Shown: positions 1 to 9,958 of the stretch, piece after piece | How positions within the stretch are numbered: the first letter of the stretch is position 1 | How the letters are laid out: the number at the start of each line of letters is the position of its first letter | NCBI GenBank assembly: GCA_001970855.1 | Contig: LSSN01000386.1 | Location: 1-23,232 of the forward strand | DNA from: Smittium culicis | Taxonomy: Eukaryota; Kickxellomycota; Harpellomycetes; Harpellales; Legeriomycetaceae | DNA length: 23,232 bases | Direction of reading: 5' to 3' | The notes under the pieces: generated by a model | Seen by the model: only the letters and a program-made list of their open reading frames with translations | Database searches by the model: none | Told to the model about the DNA's origin: nothing | Made by a program: the position numbers and the translations under genes

Positions 1-2
1 AA

Positions 3-197
3 ATAGCCGAGGAAAAATTTAATAGAAAAAGCTCAGTTCCTCAAAATAATCTCCCATATATATGTGGAAGTGTAGAACCACCCAAAGAATTCTCTTTGGA
101 GTCTGATTCTATACTTCTGATTTTTCTTGCATTTTTTGTAAATCTCTTTTTAAAACTTAAGCTAATTGAACATACTAATGAGTCAAACAAAATTTGA
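3..197 (+). CDS. Unassigned open frame running off the left edge
   Basis: A frame open from the first bases of the window ends at a TGA at 195-197, giving 64 residues with no start codon visible. The first ~40 residues are polar and the DNA there is visibly richer in G and C than its surroundings. Residues ~37-56 form a hydrophobic segment (ILLIFLAFFVNLF) followed by lysines, as in a C-terminal membrane anchor. The hydrophobicity may only reflect T-rich DNA. I do not recognise the protein. The minus strand also has a fairly long open stretch here, so even the strand is uncertain. It could be the end of a gene lying to the left, or transposon debris. Confidence 0.2.
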   Translation: MAEEKFNRKSSVPQNNLPYICGSVEPPKEFSLESDSILLIFLAFFVNLFLKLKLIEHTNESNKI

Positions 198-551
198 CAG
201 AATTATTACATAATAATGATACAATAATGTCTAATGTAATAAATTGATTTAATAAAACAAGTATAACAAAGTTCATGCCATAAAATTTGACATGGAACTA
301 GAAAGGTATAAAACCGCAACAAAATGACCAATAAACATCATCGAAAAATAGGAAAAGTTGGAGGAAAATAGAAACTAGGCTAAACTGAAGAATTTAGTAT
401 TTCATTTATAACCTTTACTTTTTTTTGGCCAAACTTACTATTAATAAAATAACTTAATAATCAAATAAAACTTTTTTACCAAATTTTAAACTCTTTATTG
501 TTATAATAAATATGAATCAAACCCTAACAAAAAAATAAATCCAATATCAAA
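198..551. other. AT-rich DNA, nothing recognised
   Basis: This stretch is almost entirely A and T with short homopolymers. All frames are closed at short intervals and I see no repeat or RNA-like structure. Confidence 0.6.
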
Positions 552-689
552 ATGAGCCCTATAAGCATGCGCTCAAAAGAACCGAAGGATTTTGCCGCAG
601 TAGCTAAAACTTTTGCATATATGGCCCCATGTATAGTTACTATTCATTCAATTGAGGAAGTATACGGAATTCAAGAGAATAGCCAATAA
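552..689 (+). CDS. Hypothetical 45-residue open frame in a GC-richer patch
   Basis: An ATG-initiated frame of 45 codons ends at TAA 687-689. The patch stands out because its base composition is near that of the transcription-factor exons rather than the surrounding AT-rich DNA, and it uses codons such as GCC, GCA, CCG and CGC. The product carries FAAVAKTFAYMAPC and a glutamine/asparagine tail, and I recognise no family. The minus strand also gives a coding-looking reading (…VLATAAKSFGSFERMLIGLIL…), vaguely like a transporter helix pair, but it is interrupted upstream by two stops. Either strand could be a relic exon. Confidence 0.2.
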   Translation: MSPISMRSKEPKDFAAVAKTFAYMAPCIVTIHSIEEVYGIQENSQ

Positions 690-1810
690 TATTATATCTC
701 CCATAAAATCAAACTACAGATATTTCATTGCGTAATATCTATTTTGGTTTAAATAAAATTCTAGTAAAAATCCTCAAATTTTAATTTATAAACCTATGGA
801 TTCTTACTCACAAATAATAATGCAAATTCTGGTTTTTAGCCAATAGAATTTAATTTATTGAAAATTATCCAGTTTAATTTGAGGAATTAAATTCCAATAA
901 AGAGCATAAATAAAAATAGCGAAAATTTATATAACTTTAACTTTTATTCAAAATTTACGACGATTATATTGGGAATATTGTAACATTAATCAGTTTTAAT
1001 AATTATTTTGACAATTTTAATTTTATGGACTAGATGATGAAATTTATCTAAAACCATTCATGATTTAACTCGTTTAAATTCATTATTATGTACTTGTAAC
1101 AACAACGAAAATTAACTATATAATTCATCAACTTTATCAACTATAAATAATAAAATAGAAACACACATGATTTTTTTTTTTTTGAGCAAGAGTAATAACT
1201 TTTACCGCTGGAAATTGATTGAAGCCACCTTTTTATATTTATCAATTATTGATTAAGACAAGTTATTTTGAGAAAGTTGATATTGAATCAGATAGACATT
1301 CAGATCAAAAGTGTGAAAAATTAATAACAAATAGGAATAGGTAATAATTCTGTTTATATGTTAGAATTGGTAATTTTAAATAAATTAATATAATCGCATA
1401 AGCTTTTACCTAATGAGATACGATTGAATAATAAATGAGTTAAACAATTAAATGCCAATTTGGAGTTAGTAAATTCGGAGAATTTGCATCTAAAAATCTT
1501 TTTGAATAAATTTAAAATCCGCTACACTTTTCTGGTAACATGAGCCATGAATGTATAAAAGATATTTAGTAGAAAAATAGGCCTTCTATCATGTAATGAA
1601 TAAAAACATTAATAACTAATTTAAAGTGGATATTGAAATGGGTCTGATGATGTTACTTTACTCACTATTAGTATATATATTCCTTATTTGAGTATAAAAA
1701 AATAGTCGAATATCATGAATGGTGTCAAAATTGAATAGGATTTTTTGTTGACTTTACAAATTTTTTTTATTTAAAATCCCAACTTTCACCTTATTGCAGA
1801 TTTTTCATAT
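690..1810. other. AT-rich DNA, nothing recognised
   Basis: No frame of useful length, no tRNA-like boxes and no clear repeat were seen. It contains a T-run near 1170-1182 and other short A/T runs only. Confidence 0.6.
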
Positions 1811-1965
1811 TGTTAGGGATTAATTGGTTAATCCCTAATTAAGAATTAACCAATAACTATATAATTAGTTATCTACATAATTAATATATATCTTTTATTA
1901 GGTTTATACTACAGATACCTGCTTCTTCTCTTAATAAATATATCTTAACATAATAATATTCAACA
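1811..1965 (+). mobile_element. Solo LTR of a retrotransposon, probably Ty1/Copia-like
   Basis: A 155-bp unit starts TGTT and ends AACA, the inverted TG…CA ends typical of LTRs. It is flanked on both sides by ATAT (1807-1810 and 1966-1969), a possible 4-bp target duplication, though in AT-rich DNA this is weak. Directly inside the left end is a perfect 11-bp inverted repeat, TTAGGGATTAA (1813-1823) and TTAATCCCTAA (1828-1838), with a TTGG loop. A second, looser dyad pairs ATTGGTTAAT with ATTAACCAAT at 1845-1854. Toward the right end a pyrimidine tract (CTTCTTCTC, 1922-1930) is followed by an AATAAA-type signal near 1932-1938, as expected of a promoter/polyadenylation LTR read on the plus strand. 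No internal region adjoins it, so it is called a solo LTR. The family assignment is by general resemblance only. Confidence 0.6.
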
Positions 1966-4900
1966 ATATAATGATCGTATTTTTATTAATTACTCAATCT
2001 CATTCCCTGGGATTTACTATTGGCCAACTGTGAACTTTTTGTCCCCAACCATCGATAATAAAAATGAAGAGAAATATTTTTCTTGTACATAGATAAAATT
2101 TTGCTACACTTCTTGGTGAATCTCCTTGGAAAAGCTATAATCTCGATAATTAATACTATTTTAATTGGTTTTAAATATTTTTTTTATTATTCAGACTTTA
2201 TTATGATTTATACTATTTTGTACTGATCCAAAAATTATAAATAATCTTTTGTTTTCCCAGTTTTCATATTCCATTTCAGACGAAAAATTTCTTCTATATT
2301 CTAACATGCTATTTTCTAGTTTAGTTTTAAGATCTAGCCTTTAGCTAGTTTAATAAATATTATCTATAATAACACCTGGATTACCTTTTCTTAGTTTATA
2401 AATCTTGATTTTTCTCTTTTACATTTCCACTCCTGAGAAATGGGGTCGTAATATCTTTAATTTGTGTGGCTTATAAATTTCATATTGCCTCGATTATAAG
2501 GTATAAATTCAAGGATAAAATTTATATTAAATTGAAGTGTCAAAGTATCTTGATGAAATATCAGTTTTAAGCTCACTGATAAGAAACATTATTTAATTTC
2601 GTCAAATAATCGGGTGTAAAGAGAATTGTATAATTCGAAAAATATTTTACAGCTGTATGTTTATTTTTCAATAATTAAAACTATCATTCTACGGTTTAGG
2701 TAAAATTATCATATTTTATATCCCCAAAAATAATTAAATTTAAATACAGAAAGAGAAACAGCTATAATTCTAAAGTGTAATATAATATCATTAATGTGCG
2801 TAGCTCCTTTATTTGACACAAAACCTGTAAATTTTATTTAGTCTAGATAAGTAATAATATTCGTTAAGTAAAATGAATATACAATAAAATTATATTAAAT
2901 ATTTCAGCCGCTAAATTGAAATATGAAAATCAGAAAAGGATTTTTGTGTTGATTTGAACAGTTAATATTACCAAAATTATCTTTCTAGGCCTTGGAAATT
3001 TATAATTTATAATAAAAAATTATAAATACATATATTTGTTCTATGTAAAAAATCGTGTATTCTTTAGAAAAAGCAATACAAAAATTAAATTAAAGAAACT
3101 ACAATTTATCTTTTTAAAGTTATAACAATTAAATAGTGTTCCAAATGGTAGATATATGAAATAGGATTCAATATTATTAAAATGATAATAGATATCATAA
3201 AAAAATATCAAAGCCAAAAAATTTGTACTCAAATTACTTATAAAAAAGACAATAAAACTATGTGAGATAATTTATTATAATAAATATTATATATTAGGCT
3301 TGGGTTAATTGTATATAAAATCGAAGGATTACGCACAAAAAATCATTTGAGTGTTCAATTTTAAGAGTATGAAATACTATTCAATTTGTAATAATTTAAA
3401 ACATAGCATTATTTTTTAGACGAATAACCTTTTACATTCAAACTTCATAATATAATCTTTGATATTTTTCATACATCAAGTGTTAAGTGAAAATGAAATA
3501 TTAACTAGTTAAATATTATATGATATATAAATAATAAAATTTTTTTTTTTATATCTAGATAAGACAATACTATTTAGTAATCTTTTCGTCAATAATATTA
3601 TAATTCTCGTGAATATTATTTTAATCGAATTCTATTACAAATATTAAAAAAAATGTAAAAACAATCTTTGATTTAAAATAATTGTATTATATAAGATTTC
3701 GATACTTAATAAGTATGAAAAGTTATATCTAATCTTTTTTTTATATGATAGAGACATGATTAGATTTTGATAGTTTTCGAGGATTATTATTCTAATCACT
3801 TTTATTAGCCGTAAATTCACTCAAAATCGAATTTTATGCCTAAACGAAATAAAATCTATTAGAAACAAACAAGAAATTTTAATGAAAATATAAAAAAATG
3901 AAATGAAATGAAAAAAAGAAATTGTTTCGTTGGTTGAAGATGGATAATAAATAGATTGGAAAGAGAAAATATTGAACAAAAAAAGACAAATAAAAATGAA
4001 TAAAATGATTCAATTTGAAAATATTAGAATTAAAAAATGAAAATTTTCAGTTCATTGGGTAATTTAAATGTAAATAAAACTTATATTGATCTCTGTTTTA
4101 ACCTGAAATAAAAAAATTAAAATTTTTTTGATACAATGAGAAATAAGTATAAATCAGTTTAATGATAAACTGTTTTTAGTTGTATAAACTAAAAAATCTT
4201 CAGTTATTATCAAAAGATATTTATTTTTATCAAGTGTATAAGATAAATTTATCCTGTAGCTAAATTATTTTTAAATATTTACGATATAAAAAATTAACTT
4301 AGTGCTTAAAATAGCTAATAACCAAAATTAAACTAAAAACTATTTCTAGCTTTACTGGTAAAGTAAAAACTAGAAATATAATTTAGAATAAAGTATTAAA
4401 AATAAACATGATATTAATGGTATATCAAACTATAATAAACCAGTAATAGTATCAGGAGAATAAAAATGATTCAAACCTATAAAATACTAAAAATTATGGC
4501 ACATATGAAAAATAATAATCATAGAATATCCTTTAAAGAAATTATGTTTAAAAAAAAAATTATTATTATCTTTTAAATATTTAAAATGATTTTTATCAAC
4601 TTTAACAATATATTATTTAATGACCAAAACCAAATCCATTTACTAGCCTAATAACTAGTCAAAAATTTTATATCTAACTTGATTATTTTATCAAATCAAA
4701 GCAAGCTTTTAATTGTTTAGTGTGTGAAAATTTGAAATAGTGTAACATTTAAAAATCTTATTATTAAATAAAATTTTATATTTAACCAGGTCATTTTACT
4801 TTTTTTTTAGCTGTAAAAAAAAATAAAAAATAAAAATAAAAAAATAAATCTAATGCATGAGTATGCATTTGATAAAATTTTAATTATTTTTCAAAGAATT

Positions 4901-5430
4901 TTCTTTGTGATGAAAAATATTACAAATATAATTACAAAGGAAATAAATGCATCATGATTTACTGATGGCCCTTGTAGAAAGAATAATCCTTTCTATTGGC
5001 TTATCTATTCATCTATATAAATATTAGTATAATTATGAGATCTTATTTCATTGTAGAAAGAAATAGGTATATATGTTATAGTAATAATAATTAAAAGGTA
5101 ACTAGGTATATACAAGAGTTCGTTTATCATAAGAGATACATGTATACTTTGAAATATTATTTATATATTAAAAGTTTATAACAAGGAAAAATAAGTATAA
5201 TTATGAAACGGATTGTAGTGTTTTGAATTAGTTAGTTACTTTTATTTTTTAGAAACTTAAACAAATATTCTTTTAAATAAAATTATAAACCATAACAATA
5301 TTTTAATTTCTCTTTGTTCCTCAACACCCCTCCCCTCTGAATAAAAAACCCCCTTTCTTTAGAAAAATCTAATAAGCCTCGTTGAATAAAATAAGCAATT
5401 TTTCTTTTTTTCGTCAATACTTTGTATTTA
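1966..5430. other. Long AT-rich stretch without genes
   Basis: About 3.5 kb with no supportable gene. Short open frames (for example on the minus strand at 3041-3232) translate to phenylalanine/isoleucine/asparagine-rich strings, as random AT-rich DNA does. Low-complexity runs include AAATG repeats near 3897-3913 and an (A)nT run near 4816-4848. A GC-richer pyrimidine patch, CACCCCTCCCCTC, lies near 5325-5337. No tRNA or rRNA was seen. Confidence 0.6.
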
Positions 5431-5696
5431 TTGTTTGGAACACCTCATATATCTTATTTGGCGCTTGATACTTTCAATCTAACTTGTTCGTAATTTTAAC
5501 TTTTTATTAATTTACTATGTAGCGCTAGAACATAATAATTTTCTTTATACTTTGGAACTTGTGTTGAACTAGAATTATATTTAATTTTAAATGCTCTTAT
5601 TGATTCAAATTGATATATTCCTAAGATTCTGTTCGATGTTTAGATATCATCTTCTGTTTCAGCTAACTCGCAAATCCGGGCAGCCGTTCCAAACAA
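5431..5696. repeat. 266-bp unit bounded by 11-bp inverted repeats
   Basis: TTGTTTGGAAC at 5431-5441 is matched by its exact reverse complement GTTCCAAACAA at 5686-5696. The right end is unusually GC-rich for this window (CGCAAATCCGGGCAGCCG, 5669-5686). The size and arrangement would fit a small non-autonomous DNA element, but no convincing target-site duplication is visible and there is no second copy in the window. Read on the minus strand, the right end (TGGAACGGCTGCCCGGA) also resembles the primer-binding-site region of the plus-strand Gypsy element (TGGAACC…TTGCCCAGGA from 12579). An LTR-junction relic is therefore an alternative. Confidence 0.3.
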
Positions 5697-6599
5697 AAGG
5701 TGTTATGTACAATATACAATCTAGAGCTTTATGTAGCATTTTGGAATGCAATGGAACCTTATAGAGCATCATAGAAAATTATGAATTAAAATGAATTATT
5801 TTTCTTGCTTTTTGTCGTTGAAGTAATGCTAAAATAATTGTAAATAAAATAAAATGGAAAATTTAACCGAATACAATAATTCTTTCATTAAAAAATATAA
5901 TGCAGGGTTTATAATTTAAGGTTGTTTTTAATAAGACTTTTATAGTTTTATAAGATAAGAAGAGATATCTAACAAATAAGATTAATATAAGAATTATTCG
6001 TTAGATATTTGGATAAATAGTATAAAATAAAGAGCTTTCGAAAAAATGAATAGAAAAAAATGGAGAAAAATTAAGTTCTGCTTTTTCAATCAGAAAAGTG
6101 GACTTAATTTAAATACCCAAAAAAAAAAGGAAGGAATTCTTTAGTTATAGAAATCAAACGTATCACATAAAACGTTTGAGTCAAAAAATTGGGTTAAGAT
6201 AATAATTTGGGTAATATTAAAGATTAAGGAATAGATTGAGTAAACCGGGTAAACAGATTTTTAATTATATTCTATACTATTCAAATCAATGGGTACTCAA
6301 TAATCATCTGACAAAATGGAAAATTTTGTAATACAATAGAATCTTATGGAACATTATGGAACGTTATTTAGTGTTATTAATAGATTAATTCTGGTTGATT
6401 CATGAACATTCTAGAACATTTCATAATAACCCTCAAGCTATTATTTGATAAGTTTTAATGCTATTATTTTTATTATTTTTATTATTATTATTTAATTTTA
6501 TCATTTAGATTTTTCTTCAAAAGTATAAAAGGGTAATTTTTTTCCATCTTTCAGAAAAATCTAAGTTTATTAGTTATTTTATTATATTTATCGAACTAA
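5697..6599. other. AT-rich flank left of the Gypsy relic, possible LTR remnant
   Basis: This is where the 3' LTR of the minus-strand Gypsy element should lie, but no paired LTR could be matched on its other side. It holds two loosely similar 33-35-bp segments (from ~5713, ATACAATCTAGAGCTTTATG, and from ~6331, ATACAATAGAATCTTATGG). It also holds a heat-shock-element-like site (6404-6422), a TATTTTTATT low-complexity run (~6464-6492) and a TATAAAAGG at ~6524. No gene is seen. Confidence 0.35.
6404..6422. promoter_or_regulatory. Heat-shock-element-like site
   Basis: GAACATTCTAGAACATTTC contains three perfect alternating nGAAn/nTTCn units, with a fourth in degenerate form. This is the arrangement recognised by heat shock factor. 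The 12-mer AACATTCTAGAA inside it recurs exactly in the candidate promoter of the plus-strand retroelement (12395-12406). It sits just beyond the 3' end of the minus-strand Gypsy relic, where its LTR would be. Binding is inferred from the motif alone. Confidence 0.35.
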
Positions 6600-6639
6600 A
6601 TATATATTATCCCTACTTCATTAAATAAATAAGACCATC

Positions 6640-7564
6640 TTAGTCTTAATCATAGTTATAGTTTTAGTTTCAAATCGAACCTTAGACCTGTCTTTACTTT
6701 TCCTTTCGTGCCAAACATTATGAAATAGGGACTATATCCTTATCTCGACGAAACATATATTCCTATACAATATAAAACTTCGGGTATTACTTTTTCCCAT
6801 GTATTATATTTTCTTAAACATGACTTTCATAATGCAAAGCTTATCGAAGAATTCACTCTTTCGACAAACCCTAACCATTCGGGTAGTGTTGAATATTTCT
6901 TTTTAGTAAAATTTTATTATTTTTTAAATAGTTTAATGGTGAATTGGATCGAAAACTTGGGCCGTTATCACAGCTATTTGTTATTGGCGTTCCGAATAAT
7001 GATATCAACTCCTTAAGTTTTCAAACTGTGGTCAGTGTGGTAGTATCCAGAGCTTACCACGCTATCTTAATCCAGTTAAAATTTCTACTGCCACCAAGAT
7101 ACATTTATTGTTACCTTTATTCGTAGGTAATGACTCTAAATAATCCAGTTGCTATTCTTTTAAAGATACATTTGTTCCGATTTCCCGTTAAATTTGTAAT
7201 TCAGTTTTCGTAAATGAAACTTTTAGCATTCTAAGCATGAATTCACATAATTCTGTATTTCTAATAGAGTATTGAGCCTCCATATCTTATTTTTGAACAT
7301 TTCCCAAATAGATTTATAACAAATGTGACCTTTTTCTTAATTATTTGACCTTAAAATTTTATACAAGTCTTCAAGATTTATTATCACTATGATAATAATT
7401 CTGTTTTTCTTTCTATAAAATAAAGCATCTTTGATACAGCATTTTCTTGCTATTTTTCTTATCTCTGGCTTATCTGGATAATATGGCCCCTTTAAATATT
7501 TTTCTATATGATGTAAACTAACATCATTTTTACCTATTTTATTGGCCATAATTGTTGTCTGTTC
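6640..7564 (-). pseudogene. Integrase remnant of the minus-strand Gypsy element
   Basis: The start continues from the RNase H region with a stretch (7564-7340) carrying YLKGPYYPD and ALFYRKKNR, the usual lead-in to the HHCC zinc-binding domain. The histidines that should follow are lost behind a stop at 7337. The catalytic core is recognisable in shifted frames. DYLESLPTNKG has its first Asp at 7143-7145. Next comes an ILVAVEILTG stretch, where the family usually has VD. The second catalytic Asp lies in FGTPITNSCDNGPSF (Asp codon 6967-6969). HYPNG is followed by a shifted ERVNS, which would hold the Glu, near 6870. Farther on, GYSPYFIMFGTKGK near 6700-6735 matches the conserved C-terminal core end (TGxSPfxxxxG). 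Several stops and frameshifts make it non-functional. The start and end are approximate. Confidence 0.8.
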
Positions 7565-7959
7565 TCTTGATAGATAATCTTCTTCGCCGTTTTCTTTCCC
7601 TGGTCTGTGTATTATTATTAAATCATATTCTGATATCAAATTATCCCACCTTGCTATCCTTACAGATGGTTCTGAAGTTTTATTTAAGCTAACGACAGCT
7701 GTGTAATCTGTAAATATAGCTATTTTTGTTCCCAATAAGTATGGTCAAAATGAATTATTGACGATATAACTGCGAGTGCTTCCCTTTCATATTCTGCAAA
7801 GTTTTTCTTCGATGCTAATAGCTTCTCAAATAGTATGCTATTGGATGTGCTATTCAATTATCACTAATTTGCTGTAATACAGCCAATAATTTGAATATGA
7901 GGCATCTGCTGATAGTAAAAAGTCTTTGTTAAAATTTGGGTGTCTTAAAATTGTATCAT
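7565..7959 (-). pseudogene. RNase H remnant of the minus-strand Gypsy element
   Basis: This domain follows the reverse transcriptase and degrades RNA in RNA:DNA hybrids during reverse transcription. DAS near 7896-7904 is the first acidic position. In shifted frames it is followed by a region matching hPIAYYLRKLL and then KNFAEYEREALAV near 7760-7800. AIFTDYTAVVSL near 7685-7725 carries the next Asp, and RPGKENGEEDYLSRE near 7558-7605 is the hallmark end of the Gypsy RNase H domain. The last part is open from 7735 downwards. Frameshifts and stops around 7790-7880 break the rest. All acidic positions still have a codon somewhere in the three frames. Confidence 0.8.
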
Positions 7960-8854
7960 CTTTGAGTATCATAATTACTCTTTTCAAAGCTTTTTTACAT
8001 TCTTCTGAACGCCCAGATTTTAAATTTTTCTAAGCTAAAGATTGTATAGATCCGTTAAGCAAGCATATTCAGGGGGAAAATTCCTGAAGTAATAGGTAAG
8101 GCCAACTAAAAATCTAACTTCTTACAATTTTTTGGGAATCTAGTTCATGTTTAAATTTTTCACTTTTTTTTTATCTAGTGATATCCCTTCGGCGGTAATT
8201 TCATGTCCTAAATAATAAATTTTCTCTCATAAACAGGAACTTATTAAATTTATTGCTTATGTTGAAATTTTTTAATCGATCCATAGTTATTATCAAGCAA
8301 TTTAAATGCTCTTTCTTTTTTTTTTGAATATATTAAGACATCATTAAGATAAACTGCAAAAAAATGACATACTGATGGATTTAATATACAATCCATAATT
8401 TGCGAGTAATGAGAAGTTCATTGGATAAACCAAATGGTAGAACAGTAAATTAATAATTACCAAATTGTGATAAAAATGCTTTGTATTTTCGAGATTTCGG
8501 GTCTATCAAACAGTGTCAATAACCATATATAAAATCCAATGTTATTATATATTTACTGTTTCTCAGCTTTTCGACACATTCGTCTATCCTAGGTAATGGA
8601 TATTTGTCTCTAGGTACTAATTTATTGATGTTTCTATAACCTACACAGAACCTATGCCCACCATTTATTTTAGGCGCTAATAGGATTGGAGACAGCCATT
8701 CGGATATATTATTGGTTATAATTCCGGCTTCTAGCATTATATTGATCTCTGGAAAAATAATTTCTTTCTCTTTGGGATAATACCTTTTCATTTAGCATTT
8801 CGTCGCATAAACGGATGAATCAAGTTGTATCGAGAAACTGTTCCATGAAAATCT
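7960..8854 (-). pseudogene. Reverse transcriptase remnant of the minus-strand Gypsy element
   Basis: The open part at 8791-8519 carries the N-terminal RT signature EINIMLEAGIITNNISEWLS, then KINGGHRFCVGYRNINKLVP and YPLPRID. The usual CVDYR reads CVGYR. TLDFIYGY precedes a TGA at 8516-8518, where the family has Trp (GYW). Beyond it, FLSQFG and FTVLPFGLSN follow in the same frame, with a TAA between them. A one-base indel near 8425 shifts the frame to SHYSQIMD. The catalytic box YLDD reads VYLNDVLIYS, with AAT at 8343-8345 replacing the first catalytic Asp codon. The connection region (GHEITAEGISL, then LTYYFRNFPPEYA near 8070-8110) is in further frames. The enzyme is clearly inactive. Confidence 0.85.
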
Positions 8855-9958
8855 TCAGAGTTTAGATATAATTTTTGGAAGAATGGTTTTGAATTTGATT
8901 AACACCATATATACTTCATTTGGAATTTCATTATTTTCAATTTTTCTTGTTCTCTTATATCCTCTCTTATTAAAGAAAGAAAAAAATCCTACAAATTTTT
9001 TTTCATCTCGATTGTTATAAAAATCCTCCATATCTGAGTTAGAATAATCTCTTTCATTTATACTTCCCCTTTCGTCTTCATCCTCATCCTCATCCTCATC
9101 CGAATATAAATTATCATCCAACAGTAAATTTCCTTCATTTAACTGATTCTTATAGTAATAATTTAAATTGATTCTTTCTTTTTTGATTACTAATGATAGT
9201 ACTTTGTGATCATAGTATACCCTAACATTAAACTCATGTAGTACACTAAGCCTCAATAAAGTATGAATTGCAATATTTCCCAAAATAATAAATTTTATAA
9301 TTATATTTGACCTTTTTTCTAATTTAAATTCTAGTGTGCGTCTCATCGAAATTTCCTCTGATTCTTTATAGACTTGTTGAATTCTAATTGAATCTTTTAA
9401 TACACATGGTTTAATCTCTTTTTGATTAACCAAATCCATTTAGGTCAAAGAATGAGAAAAACCAGCATCGATTAATAAAGGCAGTGCTACCCCTCAGCAT
9501 TCAGAAATTATGAATATAGGATTTTCTTCTTGCTGGAAGAATTTCTTAGCTCCCAGATTCTCTGCATACAGTAAACCCTGTCTACTTTTAGATTTAAAAT
9601 CCCTTACGCTGGAAATAAGCTCTCCAGCGAATTGAAGTTTGTGTCTTAATAGCTCACCTATTGTTACTGGCGCCGGATTTTGTAACATCTTAGTGGCAAG
9701 TCCAGACGGCTTGTGTTTAGTTCGGACTCTCTTCTTGATATTTTTCTTGATTTCCCCTTTACGCTTATCATTTAGTCTTGGTAAAATCATATTTCTGTCT
9801 TATAAAAAATCCTCAGCTCGAATTCTTTTATTCGTGACTTTATCAGCTGCACATGTTAGTCCTTCATTTACTAGAGAATGGTCTTCTAAAGCGACTAAAG
9901 CTGGTCATTTGGATACTCCTATTTTCTCCTTACTCAAAGTGAAACCAGTTCTTTGAGT
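8855..9958 (-). pseudogene. Gag C-terminal segment and aspartic protease remnant
   Basis: This stretch continues in the Gag frame beyond the broken zinc knuckle. A linker runs to 9791 with two stops. Next is a basic segment (9790-9494) ending in PVTIGELLRHKLQFAGE, which looks like the gag-to-protease linker domain of Gypsy elements. After a TGA, ALPLLIDAGFSHSLT (about 9478-9437) is the retropepsin active-site region, with D-A-G in place of the common D-T/S-G. After a TAA comes a 194-residue open part (9439-8858). It holds the rest of the protease domain, then an acidic run of alternating Asp-Glu from a CCTCAT hexamer repeat at about 9080-9105, and then a polar linker toward RT. There is no frameshift within this segment, only stops. 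Confidence 0.75.

Noticed and set aside
3041..3232. 63-codon minus-strand open frame
   Set aside because: Phe/Ile/Asn/Tyr-rich translation of AT-rich DNA; no motif, no composition shift.
6944..7126. 60-codon plus-strand open frame
   Set aside because: It lies antisense to the integrase remnant, whose minus-strand motifs (CDNGPSF, GTP) explain the sequence.
9080..9105. CCTCAT repeat as a CRISPR or satellite
   Set aside because: It is a short in-frame hexamer run encoding alternating Asp-Glu in the retroelement polyprotein.
9639..9956. 105-codon plus-strand open frame
   Set aside because: Antisense to the gag/protease linker of the minus-strand Gypsy element; its composition is a by-product of that coding strand.
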